NCBI RefSeq assembly: GCF_947654165.1
Contig: NZ_CANTKB010000017.1
Location: forward strand, 9,860 to 73,859
Source of the DNA: an uncultured Blautia sp.
GTDB taxonomy: Bacteria > Bacillota > Clostridia > Lachnospirales > Lachnospiraceae
DNA: 64,000 nt
Direction of reading: 5' to 3'
The notes under the pieces were generated by a model. The model was not told the origin of the DNA and made no database searches. It worked only from the letters and a program-made list of their open reading frames with translations. Positions 1 through 8,466 of the stretch are shown here, piece by piece (position 1 is the stretch's first letter; each line of letters opens with the position of its first letter). Made by a program: the position numbers and the translations under genes.

Positions 1-62
1 GTATTGCCCTTCAGATAGATAACAGGGCCGTTGATTCCATAGATCACACCTGTTTTACTCAT
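1..62 (-). CDS. ntpA: V-type ATP synthase subunit A, N-terminal 20 codons only
   Basis: The first 20 codons of the catalytic, ATP-hydrolysing A subunit of the V1 head lie at the left edge; the rest is outside the window. The start MSKTGVIYGINGPVIYLKGN is typical of the beta-barrel domain of A subunits. Its ATG (62..60) lies inside the end of the upstream subunit E gene, an 8-nt overlap that implies translational coupling. Identification rests on this short N-terminus plus its position last in a row of V-ATPase genes. Confidence 0.85.
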   Translation of the reverse strand, partial: MSKTGVIYGINGPVIYLKGN

Positions 63-642
63 GTCTCAGCCCTCCGTCAAAGTTAAAGCTTTCTTTCTCA
101 TTCTGGAAAGAAGACAAAAGCGTATAATCAATCAAAATATTTTTCTTAGGTATCACAGCACGGATTCCTCCAAGAAACGAATTCTCTGAAAGAAGAGGAG
201 TGAGACCTGTTCTTTTTTCCAATTCCGGTACTAACCAGGCATCTTCCGGTGAAAGACTGATTTGAATTTCATCCTCCCCTGCAAGCTGTACGGCTTTTTT
301 GATTTTTTCTTCCATCCAGCCCGGATATTCTGCTGATTTTGTAAAGTCCCGGAGCTGTTCCTGTACCTCCGCAAACAAAAGTTCTCTCAGTTCCTGCTGT
401 TTTCTTGATAATTTTCTCTTTATATGAAGCTGCTCTGCGGAAAGTGCTTTGTTAATTTCCCGGGCAGCATTCTCTGTTTCCACCTTAAACTGGTTCTCAG
501 AGGTGGCCTGTTTTTCTCTTTTATGCTGCTCCATCTCTGCTTCCAGTGAGGCTCTGTATTCTGTGATCACTTTCTGAGCCTCTTCCTTTGCTGTTTCCAT
601 GGAAACTTCAGAGAAATGCTTCAGTTTTTCTTCTGTTGTCAT
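55..642 (-). CDS. ntpE: V-type ATP synthase subunit E (peripheral stalk)
   Basis: Peripheral-stalk subunit that, with the G/H subunit, ties the V1 head to membrane subunit I. The 195-residue product has a long charged, Ala/Glu/Lys-rich coiled-coil half (about residues 1-110) followed by a globular C-terminal half ending in a GG-containing segment, the usual E-subunit layout. I chose ATG 642 because AGGAAGG sits 8 nt upstream; ATG 648 and GTG 651 are in frame but too close to it. It lies between F and A and overlaps the A start by 8 nt. Confidence 0.9.
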   Translation of the reverse strand: MTTEEKLKHFSEVSMETAKEEAQKVITEYRASLEAEMEQHKREKQATSENQFKVETENAAREINKALSAEQLHIKRKLSRKQQELRELLFAEVQEQLRDFTKSAEYPGWMEEKIKKAVQLAGEDEIQISLSPEDAWLVPELEKRTGLTPLLSENSFLGGIRAVIPKKNILIDYTLLSSFQNEKESFNFDGGLRHE

Positions 643-658
643 ATGCATCACCTTCCTG

Positions 659-967
659 TCATATTTTTAATCCAATGGCTTCATTTACATAAGATGTAAT
701 AAAGTCCGGAGCACGTCCTGTCCCGTGTCGGTCAGGAATTTCTATAAGAAGGGGAAGACGGTGATTCAGACGGATATCATCAATGATGTCCGGAAATTCT
801 TTCCCAAATTTTTCCGTGAGGAGAATGATTCCGTTTTCCTTATTTTCTACAGCCTGCTCTAAAGCCTGCCGCAGTTCTTCCCGCTCATGTACCACCACAC
901 CTTCCACACCTGCCAGGCGCATACCGGTATAGGTGTCAATATTGTCACTGATCAAAAACATTTTCAT
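659..967 (-). CDS. ntpF: V-type ATP synthase subunit F (central stalk)
   Basis: Small central-stalk subunit (102 aa) that binds subunit D and helps couple rotation of the V1 rotor to the membrane ring. It has the compact alternating alpha/beta fold pattern of F subunits: an N-terminal hydrophobic strand with ISDNIDTYTGMRLAGVEG, and a GIILLTEKFGKEF segment in the middle. Length is normal. It is 22 nt downstream of K and 16 nt upstream of the preferred start of E. Confidence 0.9.
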   Translation of the reverse strand: MKMFLISDNIDTYTGMRLAGVEGVVVHEREELRQALEQAVENKENGIILLTEKFGKEFPDIIDDIRLNHRLPLLIEIPDRHGTGRAPDFITSYVNEAIGLKI

Positions 968-989
968 GAATCATCATCCTTTTCTGTAA

Positions 990-1424
990 TCAGCCCAGTT
1001 TACCTAATATCATAAAGGAAATAATCAGACCGTACAGTGCGATACCTTCTGCCATGGCTACGAAAATCATAGATTTACCAAACAGGGAACCATCTTCACT
1101 GATCGCACCAAGAGCAGCACTGGCAGAGCTTGCAACCGCAATACCGGAACCGATTCCGGAAAGACCGGTTACCAGAGCAGCACCGATATAACCAAGACCC
1201 GTAGCAAGACCAGCGTCAGCAGCAGTAGCAGCCTGAGCAGTTACCGTACCGCCGAACATTACGATCGTACCTACCAGAAGACTTCCAAAGAAGAAGAAAC
1301 AGTTGCAGGCAAGGGAACGTTTATAACGCTTCTTGTTTTTCTCTCCCAGAAAGAAGGTTCCGAATGGAACGATGATGCTTAAAATCAGTGCAACAGCAAG
1401 TGTAATTTGAATCATGGTTGTCAT
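990..1424 (-). CDS. ntpK: V-type ATP synthase subunit K (rotor-ring proteolipid)
   Basis: Membrane rotor subunit of 144 aa with four predicted helices (about residues 4-27, 38-60, 74-100 and 114-142). The second hairpin carries the single ion-binding carboxylate in FVAMAEGIALYG (Glu about 126). The first hairpin has no acidic residue and a basic KNKKRYKR loop. The glutamine that helps bind Na+ in Enterococcus NtpK appears to be Ser here, and Gly follows the Glu, so proton coupling is somewhat more likely (inference). Located between I and F. Confidence 0.9.
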   Translation of the reverse strand: MTTMIQITLAVALILSIIVPFGTFFLGEKNKKRYKRSLACNCFFFFGSLLVGTIVMFGGTVTAQAATAADAGLATGLGYIGAALVTGLSGIGSGIAVASSASAALGAISEDGSLFGKSMIFVAMAEGIALYGLIISFMILGKLG

Positions 1425-1445
1425 AATAAATTCCTCCTAAATATG

Positions 1446-3383
1446 TTATTTTGTCACGGTGTTTTTAAAAAACGGCTGGAATTCTTTTCCGCTTCCTTTA
1501 TAGAAACGGCTGAACATCTCATAATATTCCAGACGAAGTACCTGGATCCCTACGATCAGGCCCTCCATAGCACATACAAACAGGTTTCCCAAAACAATGA
1601 TCAGCCAGTTAATGCTTCCACCATCCTCGGCACCTGCCAGCATGAGAACAACCCCCATCATAGCAGCATGGCTGACCGCAAATGCTCCAATACGGACAAA
1701 GGAAAGTGTATTGGATAAGAAACTAAGCATGATCTCAAAAAGTTCAAAGAAACTCTGTACCAAAAACATAGCCTTGCTTCCCTCAATAGCCGGACCTTTT
1801 TTGGTCAGCACTCTGGTGATCGGCTCCTTAAACATAATCAGAAGCAGCGGTACCCCAAACATGATCCCCAGCACAACGGCTGCCGGAAGTGCATGTCCTG
1901 TGAGGAACAGCAGAGCAGAAGCAGTAAGCATTCCGTAAAATACCAGACCGCAGACTGCATTCTGGTCAAACCAGGTATTTTCCAAATCTCTGCTGTGCAC
2001 TGCGTTGATAATATGGAAAACCATGGTAATCAGGATCAAAAACATACCAAATACAATAGCAACAACAAAAACAGTATTCATATTTCCCAGACCCGGCACT
2101 AAAGTCATGGCTTCTACGGGTCTGAGCCACACTGCATCAATCACATCTTCAAATCCAAAGATACTTCCAAACATAAATCCAAAGAAAGTGGAAAAAATAC
2201 CTGCGATCCCAATGATAGCTGCCAGATTCATATGCTTAATCTTATAAAGCAGGAATCCTCCAATGACCAGGAGCAGTCCCTGGCCGACATCACCGAACAT
2301 GGCACCGAAAATAAAGGAATAGGTAAGGGCAACAAAAATCGTCGGATCGATTTCATGATAATCCGGAAGCCCGTACATTTTCACATACATTTCAAATGGT
2401 TTGAAAAGTTTCGGATTCTTCAATTTGGTCGGCGGTGTACTGCTGATCTTATTCTTGTCATCTTCAATGATGCAGAAAAGTTTCGTATCATTTTCAATCT
2501 CTTTTGTAAATGCTGCAGCATCTTTCTGTGTCATCCATCCACATAAGATATAGAATGTTTCCTGATGTTCTTTCACACAGGCCGCTACTTTTCGCACATC
2601 AAAATTTGTGGACAGTGCATTTAACACAACCTGGGCAGACAGGATCAAGGAAGCATCGCCTTCCAGCAATCTCTGCATTTTTTCCTGACATTTTTCGTAT
2701 TCTCGATTCAGATTTTCCAGGTGTGCCTCAAATTCTGAATAAATCTTCTGAGGAGTTCCGTGGTAATAATCTTTCTTTAAATAAATACGTTCAAAATGCA
2801 TCGAAGAAAAGACGGCATCTACCTGTTCCATCTTTGTCCAAAGGACAAAATACAGCCCCCAGACATAGTCATCCTGATAGCAAGGATAAAACATCGTATC
2901 CAGGTTATCGTACACATATTCCTTGAATTTACCATAATATTCCATGGGAATCCTTCCGAAACGCACCTGAACAAAGCGATAATGAATCAGTTTGTCCACG
3001 TCTTCCGGAAGAGAAAGAAACGGGAACATTTTCTTCATATCTTCCTGAAGAGCCGTTTTTTGTTCTTTCAGCTCCTCACATCTTTTATTGATTTTTGAAA
3101 GCTTTTCGTCCAGAGACTGAACGAGAGGCTGAATTTCCTCTAGAGAAATATCTCTGACAGGTATTTCCTGGGGATTTTTAAGCATACCGGCAAATTCGTT
3201 TACCTTAGACAGCAATTCCTTATAAGGATTAATCTGAATATAGGGAGACAGATGCCGTACCTCGGTAAGCTGTGTCAGAGCATTTTCCAAATGGATTTCA
3301 TATTTTGACAAATATTCATTCACCACTCGGTCAATGTCTGTTTTGGGTCCGGTGATACTTAAAAATTTCATTTTCTCAATCAT
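1446..3383 (-). CDS. ntpI: V-type ATP synthase subunit I (membrane stator, a-subunit)
   Basis: Stator subunit that forms the ion half-channels against the K ring. The 645-residue protein has an N-terminal cytoplasmic half (about 1-350) with coiled coils and a C-terminal membrane half with several hydrophobic helices, including FVALTYSFIFGAMFGDVGQG and the SFVRIGAFAVSHAAMM helix, which contains the arginine expected in the half-channel. Normal length for bacterial NtpI. It lies 18 nt after C and 21 nt before K. Confidence 0.93.
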   Translation of the reverse strand: MIEKMKFLSITGPKTDIDRVVNEYLSKYEIHLENALTQLTEVRHLSPYIQINPYKELLSKVNEFAGMLKNPQEIPVRDISLEEIQPLVQSLDEKLSKINKRCEELKEQKTALQEDMKKMFPFLSLPEDVDKLIHYRFVQVRFGRIPMEYYGKFKEYVYDNLDTMFYPCYQDDYVWGLYFVLWTKMEQVDAVFSSMHFERIYLKKDYYHGTPQKIYSEFEAHLENLNREYEKCQEKMQRLLEGDASLILSAQVVLNALSTNFDVRKVAACVKEHQETFYILCGWMTQKDAAAFTKEIENDTKLFCIIEDDKNKISSTPPTKLKNPKLFKPFEMYVKMYGLPDYHEIDPTIFVALTYSFIFGAMFGDVGQGLLLVIGGFLLYKIKHMNLAAIIGIAGIFSTFFGFMFGSIFGFEDVIDAVWLRPVEAMTLVPGLGNMNTVFVVAIVFGMFLILITMVFHIINAVHSRDLENTWFDQNAVCGLVFYGMLTASALLFLTGHALPAAVVLGIMFGVPLLLIMFKEPITRVLTKKGPAIEGSKAMFLVQSFFELFEIMLSFLSNTLSFVRIGAFAVSHAAMMGVVLMLAGAEDGGSINWLIIVLGNLFVCAMEGLIVGIQVLRLEYYEMFSRFYKGSGKEFQPFFKNTVTK

Positions 3384-3401
3384 GTAATCACCTCCGGGTT
3401 A

Positions 3402-4442
3402 TTAAGTTTTATGAATATAATCCAGAATTTCTGTGGCTGGAAGTCCATATCGGACACATTCAACGGCTGTTGTCAGCCGATTTACCTCATGTTCCTTATG
3501 ATAAAGATAAGAATAGATCATGATGACTGAATGTGGATATTTTTTGGCTTCTGTTTCCAGAATGGTCTTCAGATTCAATGTATATAGTTCCTCTAGATTC
3601 TCTGGGGACAATTCCGGAAACTTCTTTTTATAATGGGTTGTATCCAAAATCCTTCGGAATTCTTCTTCGTCAGATGCCTCCACCAAAGCGGCAATTTCTT
3701 TTTTCGATAAACGGTAATGCACAGGAATCAGCAGGGCATAGATGTCTGCCGGGGCCATATGATAATACTTTTTGGAACGGAAGATCCATTGAAGGTTCAA
3801 CATGTCAAATTTATTTCCATAGGCCTTGGTAATCTCCTCCAAATCCCGTTTTCGAAACAGTTTTTCTTTTACAGACCAGATATTGGCAAAATAATACTGA
3901 TCTAAAGCCATACCATAATCAAAAATTCGAGGCTGATAATCATTTTCCAGCTTTTTCAGGGGATCGTAATATTCAGAACCTTGAAGATTGTTTACCAGCT
4001 CTTCGATCGTAGAAGAGTTGGTGAGCCGCTCAAGATTCATTTTTGAATGACGGTCAAAAAATTCCTGGAACAGCGACAGATCCAGTTGCGCTTTTCCTTC
4101 ATCAAAAACTTTTCTGAGACAGTCTTTCAGAATTGAGATTTCATATCGCTTGAAATACAAAGCCATAAACGTACGCTGCTGTGGGTTGGCAAACCGATAC
4201 AGCTTGGTAAAGTTTTGATGTATGGTATGGACAAGTAATTTTTCCACATCCCCTCTGTGGAGACTGTTTTCATCCAGATCCGCCCACAATTCTGCGAAAC
4301 CGGGCTGCTTTTTCAGATAAGCGACAATCTGTATCACAGAATCTAACTGAGCAACTTCTTTATATTGCTGTTCACTCATCAATTTGCTCTGCATGGCTCG
4401 TATCTTTGTAGACAGACCGCTGTAAGAAAGCAGACTTCCCAT
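3402..4442 (-). CDS. ntpC: V-type ATP synthase subunit C (rotor-stalk adaptor)
   Basis: Soluble V0 d/AC39-type subunit that caps the K ring and links it to the central stalk. The 346-residue, mostly helical and charged sequence has the family start (YSGLSTKIRAMQSKLM) and WSVKEKLFRKRDLEEI in the middle. No membrane segment is seen. The gene is 6 nt downstream of the small G/H-like gene and 18 nt upstream of I, so it belongs to the same transcript. Confidence 0.9.
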   Translation of the reverse strand: MGSLLSYSGLSTKIRAMQSKLMSEQQYKEVAQLDSVIQIVAYLKKQPGFAELWADLDENSLHRGDVEKLLVHTIHQNFTKLYRFANPQQRTFMALYFKRYEISILKDCLRKVFDEGKAQLDLSLFQEFFDRHSKMNLERLTNSSTIEELVNNLQGSEYYDPLKKLENDYQPRIFDYGMALDQYYFANIWSVKEKLFRKRDLEEITKAYGNKFDMLNLQWIFRSKKYYHMAPADIYALLIPVHYRLSKKEIAALVEASDEEEFRRILDTTHYKKKFPELSPENLEELYTLNLKTILETEAKKYPHSVIMIYSYLYHKEHEVNRLTTAVECVRYGLPATEILDYIHKT

Positions 4443-4448
4443 CTTTCA

Positions 4449-4760
4449 TCACATCCTTAATATACTGTCATACACTTGTTTTGCCAGTTCCGCATGACAT
4501 TTCTTATAATAAGTTTCCATCTGGTCCAGGACTTCTTTCGCATCCGCTCTCTGTTTATCAAGCTTTGCTTTCATATCAATTTCCAATTCGTCCCTTATTT
4601 TCCGGGTTTTTACCTGGGTTTCTTCGTCCATAGACTGATCATATTGCCGAATGGCTGTCTCGTATTCCTGCGCAAGCTGCTTTTTCTGCCCTGAGACATC
4701 TTCCATAATGTGTGAGGCTGCTGCTTCTATTTCCGCAAGTTTACTGATAATGTCTTCCAT
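4449..4760 (-). CDS. V-type ATP synthase G/H-like peripheral stalk subunit
   Basis: First gene of the V-ATPase operon, 103 aa, almost entirely charged coiled coil (Glu, Lys, Gln and Ala heptads from about residue 5 to 95), as expected for the partner helix of subunit E in the peripheral stalk. The sequence is low in specific motifs, so naming rests on length, coiled-coil character and position. The ATG at 4760 has a GGAGGAACGCCT ribosome binding region. The operon promoter must lie in the 92 bp between here and the divergent GntR operator. Confidence 0.75.
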   Translation of the reverse strand: MEDIISKLAEIEAAASHIMEDVSGQKKQLAQEYETAIRQYDQSMDEETQVKTRKIRDELEIDMKAKLDKQRADAKEVLDQMETYYKKCHAELAKQVYDSILRM

Positions 4761-4852
4761 AGGCGTTCCTCCTTCTTTTTTTTACATTGATTATCATACA
4801 CCTTTTTTTAAAAAAATCTATAGCAAATTGTACAAATTATTTTTTTAAGCAA

Positions 4853-4913
4853 CAAACAGTATATAACAGAATAAAACAGTTGACAACTGTTCAATACTGT
4901 TATATACTGTTTG
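4853..4913. promoter_or_regulatory. Six-half-site palindromic operator in front of the GntR/ABC operon
   Basis: AACAG occurs at 4855, 4865 and 4875, and its complement CTGTT at 4887, 4897 and 4907, all at exact 10-bp steps and symmetric about position 4883. The outer 17-nt arms (4853-4869 and 4897-4913) are perfect inverted repeats, and 4875-4891 is itself a perfect palindrome. The array covers the -35 and -10 of the gntR promoter, so it is most simply read as the binding site for the adjacent YtrA-type regulator. It also faces the V-ATPase operon start 93 bp away. Confidence 0.8.
4880..4908 (+). promoter_or_regulatory. Promoter of the gntR-ABC operon (TTGACA-17-TATACT)
   Basis: A consensus -35 TTGACA at 4880-4885 is followed after exactly 17 bp by TATACT at 4903-4908. 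Transcription would begin near 4915, giving a leader of about 15 nt with AGGAGG 7 nt before the ATG. Both boxes lie inside the palindromic operator, so an efficient promoter kept off by its own regulator is the likely arrangement. Confidence 0.85.
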
Positions 4914-4930
4914 CAAGAGGAGGATAGGAA

Positions 4931-5311
4931 ATGAAGATTATAATCAACCACTCATCTATGGTACCAATATATGAACAACTGATAGACCAGATCAAAACAA
5001 TGATCTTAAACGAAGAATTAAAGGCAAATGACAGTCTTCCTTCTGTAAGAGCTTTGGCAAAAGAACTGAAAATCAGTGCCTTAACGGTAAAGAAAGCCTA
5101 TGATTATCTGGAAGAAGAAGGATTTACAGTCACGGTTCATGGAAAAGGAACCTACGTCGCAGCCACCAATCAGGAAGCAAAGTCCGAAGAACAGAAGCGG
5201 GAAATTGAATGCGAACTGGAAGCTGCTGTTCAAAAAGCCCGTCGATGCGGAATGGAGGACGCAGAGATCAATGCCTTATTTTCTTTAATTATGGAGGATG
5301 AAACATGTTAG
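4931..5311 (+). CDS. GntR-family (YtrA subfamily) transcriptional repressor
   Basis: A 126-residue DNA-binding protein with an N-terminal GntR winged helix-turn-helix (about residues 10-75; PIYEQLIDQIKTMI, then SVRALAKELKISALTVKKAY) and only a short C-terminal tail of about 45 residues. This is the YtrA layout, without a large effector-binding domain. YtrA regulators typically repress their own operon encoding an ABC transporter and respond to cell-envelope stress in Bacillus. Here the gene is first in an operon with an ATPase and a permease (7-nt overlap with the ATPase), downstream of the symmetric operator. Confidence 0.9.
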   Translation: MKIIINHSSMVPIYEQLIDQIKTMILNEELKANDSLPSVRALAKELKISALTVKKAYDYLEEEGFTVTVHGKGTYVAATNQEAKSEEQKREIECELEAAVQKARRCGMEDAEINALFSLIMEDETC

Positions 5312-6156
5312 AAATCAACCATTTAAAAAAACACTACGATTCTTTCCAGTTGGATTGTTCCATGAAAGTAGAGCGTGGATGCATTACCGGACTGATTGGA
5401 TCAAACGGTGCCGGCAAAAGTACAACTTTTAAATCTGTTCTTGGTCTGATAACCCGGGACAGCGGTTCCATTACCTTATTGGGAAAAAATGTGGATGAAT
5501 TAAACATCCGTGATAAAGAAAAACTGGGAATTGTTCTGTCAGACAGCGGATTCAGCAATTATCTCACTGTTTCTGATGTCATCGCCGTCTTAGACAGCAT
5601 GTACACTCAATTTGATAAAACCATGTTTTTAGAATCCTGCAGACGTTACCAGCTTCCCTTAAATAAAAAAATCAAAGAATTCTCTACCGGTATGAAAGCA
5701 AAGGTAAAGATCTTAACAGCACTTTCTCATAAAGCTGAATTTTTACTTCTGGATGAGCCGACTGCCGGATTAGATGTCCTTGCAAGGGAAGACTTACTGA
5801 ATATGCTCCGGGAATACATGGAAGAGGATGACAGCCGAAGTATTTTGATCAGTTCTCATATCTCCACTGATCTGGAAGGTCTGTGTGATGATTTATATAT
5901 GATAGAGCAAGGATCTATTGTCCTGCATGAAGATACAGATACCCTTCTCGGAAGTTACGGTCTCCTGAAAATGACCAGAGAACAATTTGCTTCTATAGAT
6001 AAATCCTATCTTTTACGGGTACGAAAGGAAACTTACGGCTATAGCTGTCTGACCGATCAAAAACAGTTCTATCTGGAGAATCATCCGGAGATTACCGTAG
6101 AAAACGGAAGTATTGATGAAGTGATTACCATGATGGTGAAAGGAGAGCCTGTATGA
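5305..6156 (+). CDS. ABC transporter ATP-binding protein (YtrB-like)
   Basis: Nucleotide-binding subunit, 283 aa. Walker A GSNGAGKST is at residues 32-40, the signature appears as EFSTGMKAKVK near residue 130, and Walker B LLLDEPTAGLD near 153-163. The signature is STGMK rather than LSGGQ, a variant frequent in ABC-2-type exporters of the YtrB/CcmA group. It overlaps gntR by 7 nt and the permease by 4 nt (ATGA), so the three are cotranscribed. The substrate cannot be read from sequence; antimicrobial or envelope-stress roles are known for relatives. Confidence 0.92.
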   Translation: MLEINHLKKHYDSFQLDCSMKVERGCITGLIGSNGAGKSTTFKSVLGLITRDSGSITLLGKNVDELNIRDKEKLGIVLSDSGFSNYLTVSDVIAVLDSMYTQFDKTMFLESCRRYQLPLNKKIKEFSTGMKAKVKILTALSHKAEFLLLDEPTAGLDVLAREDLLNMLREYMEEDDSRSILISSHISTDLEGLCDDLYMIEQGSIVLHEDTDTLLGSYGLLKMTREQFASIDKSYLLRVRKETYGYSCLTDQKQFYLENHPEITVENGSIDEVITMMVKGEPV

Positions 6157-6809
6157 AAGGATTATTGGTAAAAGATTTTCGGTTAATGAAGGGACAGAAG
6201 AATTTCCTTTTTCTATTATTCTTTATGGTTATTTTTGTATTTGTTTCAGATATGGATGCCAATTTTTTCATGGGATATCTTCCCTTTCTCTTCATGATCG
6301 CAGCCATGTCCACCATTTCCTATGATGAATTTGACAACAGCATGGCTTTTCTGATGGTATTACCTGTCTCACGAAAAATGTATGTGTTGGAAAAATATCT
6401 GTTTGGCGGGATGCTGGGATTCGGTGGTTTTGCCGCTGCCTTGATTCTTTTCCTGATTTCTGAAAAGAACAACGCATCTTCCATGACCTTTACACAATAT
6501 GTTCTGCTGATTTTATGTTTTTTGGCTTTTATCGTTTTATTTTTGAGCCTCATGATTCCTGTACAGCTTAAATTTGGAAGCGAAAAAGGAAGAATTGTAT
6601 TGTTTATCATTTTCTTTGGAATCATCGGTATCGTATATCTGCTATCCAGACTAACAAAAAAAATCCCTGCACAGGTTCTGAATTTTTTTCAGGAAATTCC
6701 CCAACTTCCTTTCTGGCTATTAACCACTCTGGCTATTGGGATTTATTTCCTTGCAATTTTCATATCACTGAAAACCAGTCTGAAGATCATGGAAAAGAAG
6801 GAATGGTAG
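6153..6809 (+). CDS. ABC-2 type transporter permease
   Basis: Membrane subunit of 218 aa with about six hydrophobic segments (roughly residues 18-35, 40-58, 83-103, 117-137, 149-168 and 188-208) and no soluble domain. It starts MKGLLVKDFRLMKGQKN, a beginning common in ABC-2 permeases. It partners with the preceding ATPase, overlapping its stop by 4 nt. A strong terminator follows about 40 bp downstream, making this the last gene of the three-gene operon. Its substrate is unknown. Confidence 0.85.
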   Translation: MKGLLVKDFRLMKGQKNFLFLLFFMVIFVFVSDMDANFFMGYLPFLFMIAAMSTISYDEFDNSMAFLMVLPVSRKMYVLEKYLFGGMLGFGGFAAALILFLISEKNNASSMTFTQYVLLILCFLAFIVLFLSLMIPVQLKFGSEKGRIVLFIIFFGIIGIVYLLSRLTKKIPAQVLNFFQEIPQLPFWLLTTLAIGIYFLAIFISLKTSLKIMEKKEW

Positions 6810-6851
6810 GAGACCGGAAGCCTCCGAAGAAAACAACGATTTAAAAGACAC

Positions 6852-6902
6852 AGAAACTTTCGTTCCTACAGATAACGTAGAAACGAAAGTTTCTTTTTTT
6901 TC
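6852..6902 (+). terminator. Rho-independent terminator after the ABC operon
   Basis: AGAAACTTTCGTT (6852-6864) pairs perfectly with AACGAAAGTTTCT (6882-6894); a nested CTAC/GTAG pairs inside the loop, and a run of T residues follows at 6895-6901. Confidence 0.92.
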
Positions 6903-6953
6903 CCTGATATCTATGATACAATTTAGAAAAGAACCACAAAAGAAGGAGGATTT

Positions 6954-8330
6954 ATGAACCTGATAAAAAAATTATTTGCCCCGGTGGATATGACTGTAGG
7001 AACACCGTGGAAAAAAATCGTGCTGTTTACTATTCCCATGCTGTTGGGAAATATTGCACAGCAGCTTTATAACACCGTTGACAGCATTGTAGTCGGAAAT
7101 TATGTGGGGGACAATGCCCTGGCAGCCGTAGGAAGTGCCGGACCTATTTTAAATCTGCTGATTGTACTTTTTATCGGAATCAGTGTAGGTGCCAGTATTA
7201 TGGTCTCCCAATATTTCGGCGGAAGAAAACGGGAAGAATTATCCAAGACCATCGGAAACTGTATTTTGCTTACTGCACTTGCTGTAATAGCTGTTATGGT
7301 ACTGGGATTCTTTGTTACCAGACCATTATTAGAACTTTTACATACTCCTTCCAGTATCATTGACTGGTGTACCTCTTATCTGAAAATCTTATTTTTGGGA
7401 TCTGCAGGACTTGCATTTTACAATATCTTAAGCGGTATCCTCAGGGGACTGGGAGACTCTGTATCTGCCCTGATCTACCTTCTGGTAGCTACCGTACTGA
7501 ACATTATACTGGATTTGGTCTTTGTAATCTCTTTTGATATGGGGGTCAACGGTGTCGCACTTGCAACTGCCATTGCACAGGGAGTTTCTGCTGCCCTGTG
7601 TGCACTTAAGCTTGCCCGAATGCATTCTGTTTTTGATATGGGATTTCATTATTTAAAAGTCCATAAAGAATATGCCATGAATATTATCCGGCTTGGTCTT
7701 CCTTCCGGTGTCACACAGGCAATTCTCTCTATGGCTATGATCGTGGTACAATCTCTGACCAACAGTTTTGGTGAAATGTTCATTGCAGCCAATGTCATCG
7801 TTATGCGTGTAGATGGTTTTGCCATGCTTCCGAATTTCTCCTTTGGAACAGCAATGACTACCTATGCAGGACAAAATGTAGGTGCCAAACAATATGACCG
7901 GGTTTCCAAAGGAGCGAAACAGGGAACTTTGATTGCCATGGGAACCTCCGGTTTTATCACATTATTGATTCTGATTTTCGGAAAACATTTGATGGGGGTA
8001 TTTACGAAAACCCAGGCACTGGTATCGCTCAGCATGCTTTTGATGCAGATCTTAGCCGTAGGATATATTGCTATGGCTGTTACCCAGAGTCTGTCCGGTG
8101 TCATGAGAGGTGCAGGAGATACCATAACTCCCATGTGGATCTCCATTATTTCTACCATTATCATCCGTGTTCCATTGGCATACGGACTCGCCTATCTGAC
8201 ACGTTCCCCGGAGTATCCCGGCGGAAGACAGGAAGTTGTCTATATTTCCCTTCTTTGTTCCTGGGTTCTCGGAGCGGTCATTACCGGATTCTGCTATCGA
8301 AAAGGGAAATGGAAACAAAAAGCAATCTAA
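6954..8330 (+). CDS. MATE-family multidrug/cation antiporter
   Basis: A 458-residue membrane protein of the DinF/NorM class that exports drugs or metabolites against Na+ or H+. It has two six-helix halves: TIPMLLGNIAQQLYNTVDSIVVG in helix 1, with Asp in the TVDSIVVG motif, and a second copy starting at GLPSGVTQAI near residue 245. Length and 12-helix pattern are normal. AGGAGG precedes the ATG. It is separated from the ABC operon by a terminator, with a likely -10 TACAAT at 6917-6922. The substrate is not predictable. Confidence 0.93.
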   Translation: MNLIKKLFAPVDMTVGTPWKKIVLFTIPMLLGNIAQQLYNTVDSIVVGNYVGDNALAAVGSAGPILNLLIVLFIGISVGASIMVSQYFGGRKREELSKTIGNCILLTALAVIAVMVLGFFVTRPLLELLHTPSSIIDWCTSYLKILFLGSAGLAFYNILSGILRGLGDSVSALIYLLVATVLNIILDLVFVISFDMGVNGVALATAIAQGVSAALCALKLARMHSVFDMGFHYLKVHKEYAMNIIRLGLPSGVTQAILSMAMIVVQSLTNSFGEMFIAANVIVMRVDGFAMLPNFSFGTAMTTYAGQNVGAKQYDRVSKGAKQGTLIAMGTSGFITLLILIFGKHLMGVFTKTQALVSLSMLLMQILAVGYIAMAVTQSLSGVMRGAGDTITPMWISIISTIIIRVPLAYGLAYLTRSPEYPGGRQEVVYISLLCSWVLGAVITGFCYRKGKWKQKAI

Positions 8331-8384
8331 AAAGCAGAAAAACGCCACAAAAGCCAAAAAGTAGCAGGAATTTACAAGAAATCA

Positions 8385-8413
8385 TTGTGATACGGAAAAA
8401 AAAGGACTATAAT
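8385..8413 (+). promoter_or_regulatory. Promoter of the folate operon (TTGTGA-17-TATAAT)
   Basis: TTGTGA at 8385-8390 and a perfect TATAAT at 8408-8413 are separated by 17 bp. The predicted leader to the folC ATG is about 45 nt and contains a small hairpin (TGAGATG at 8435-8441 with CATCTCA at 8448-8454). That is too short for a tetrahydrofolate riboswitch, so no folate riboswitch is called. Confidence 0.8.
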
Positions 8414-8466
8414 GATGCGGAGTCAAATAACTTATGAGATGAGAGACCATCTCAGATAGGAGTCAT

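Noticed and set aside
8414..8466. Tetrahydrofolate riboswitch before folC
   Set aside because: The leader is only about 45 nt with one short hairpin, and lacks the conserved riboswitch core.
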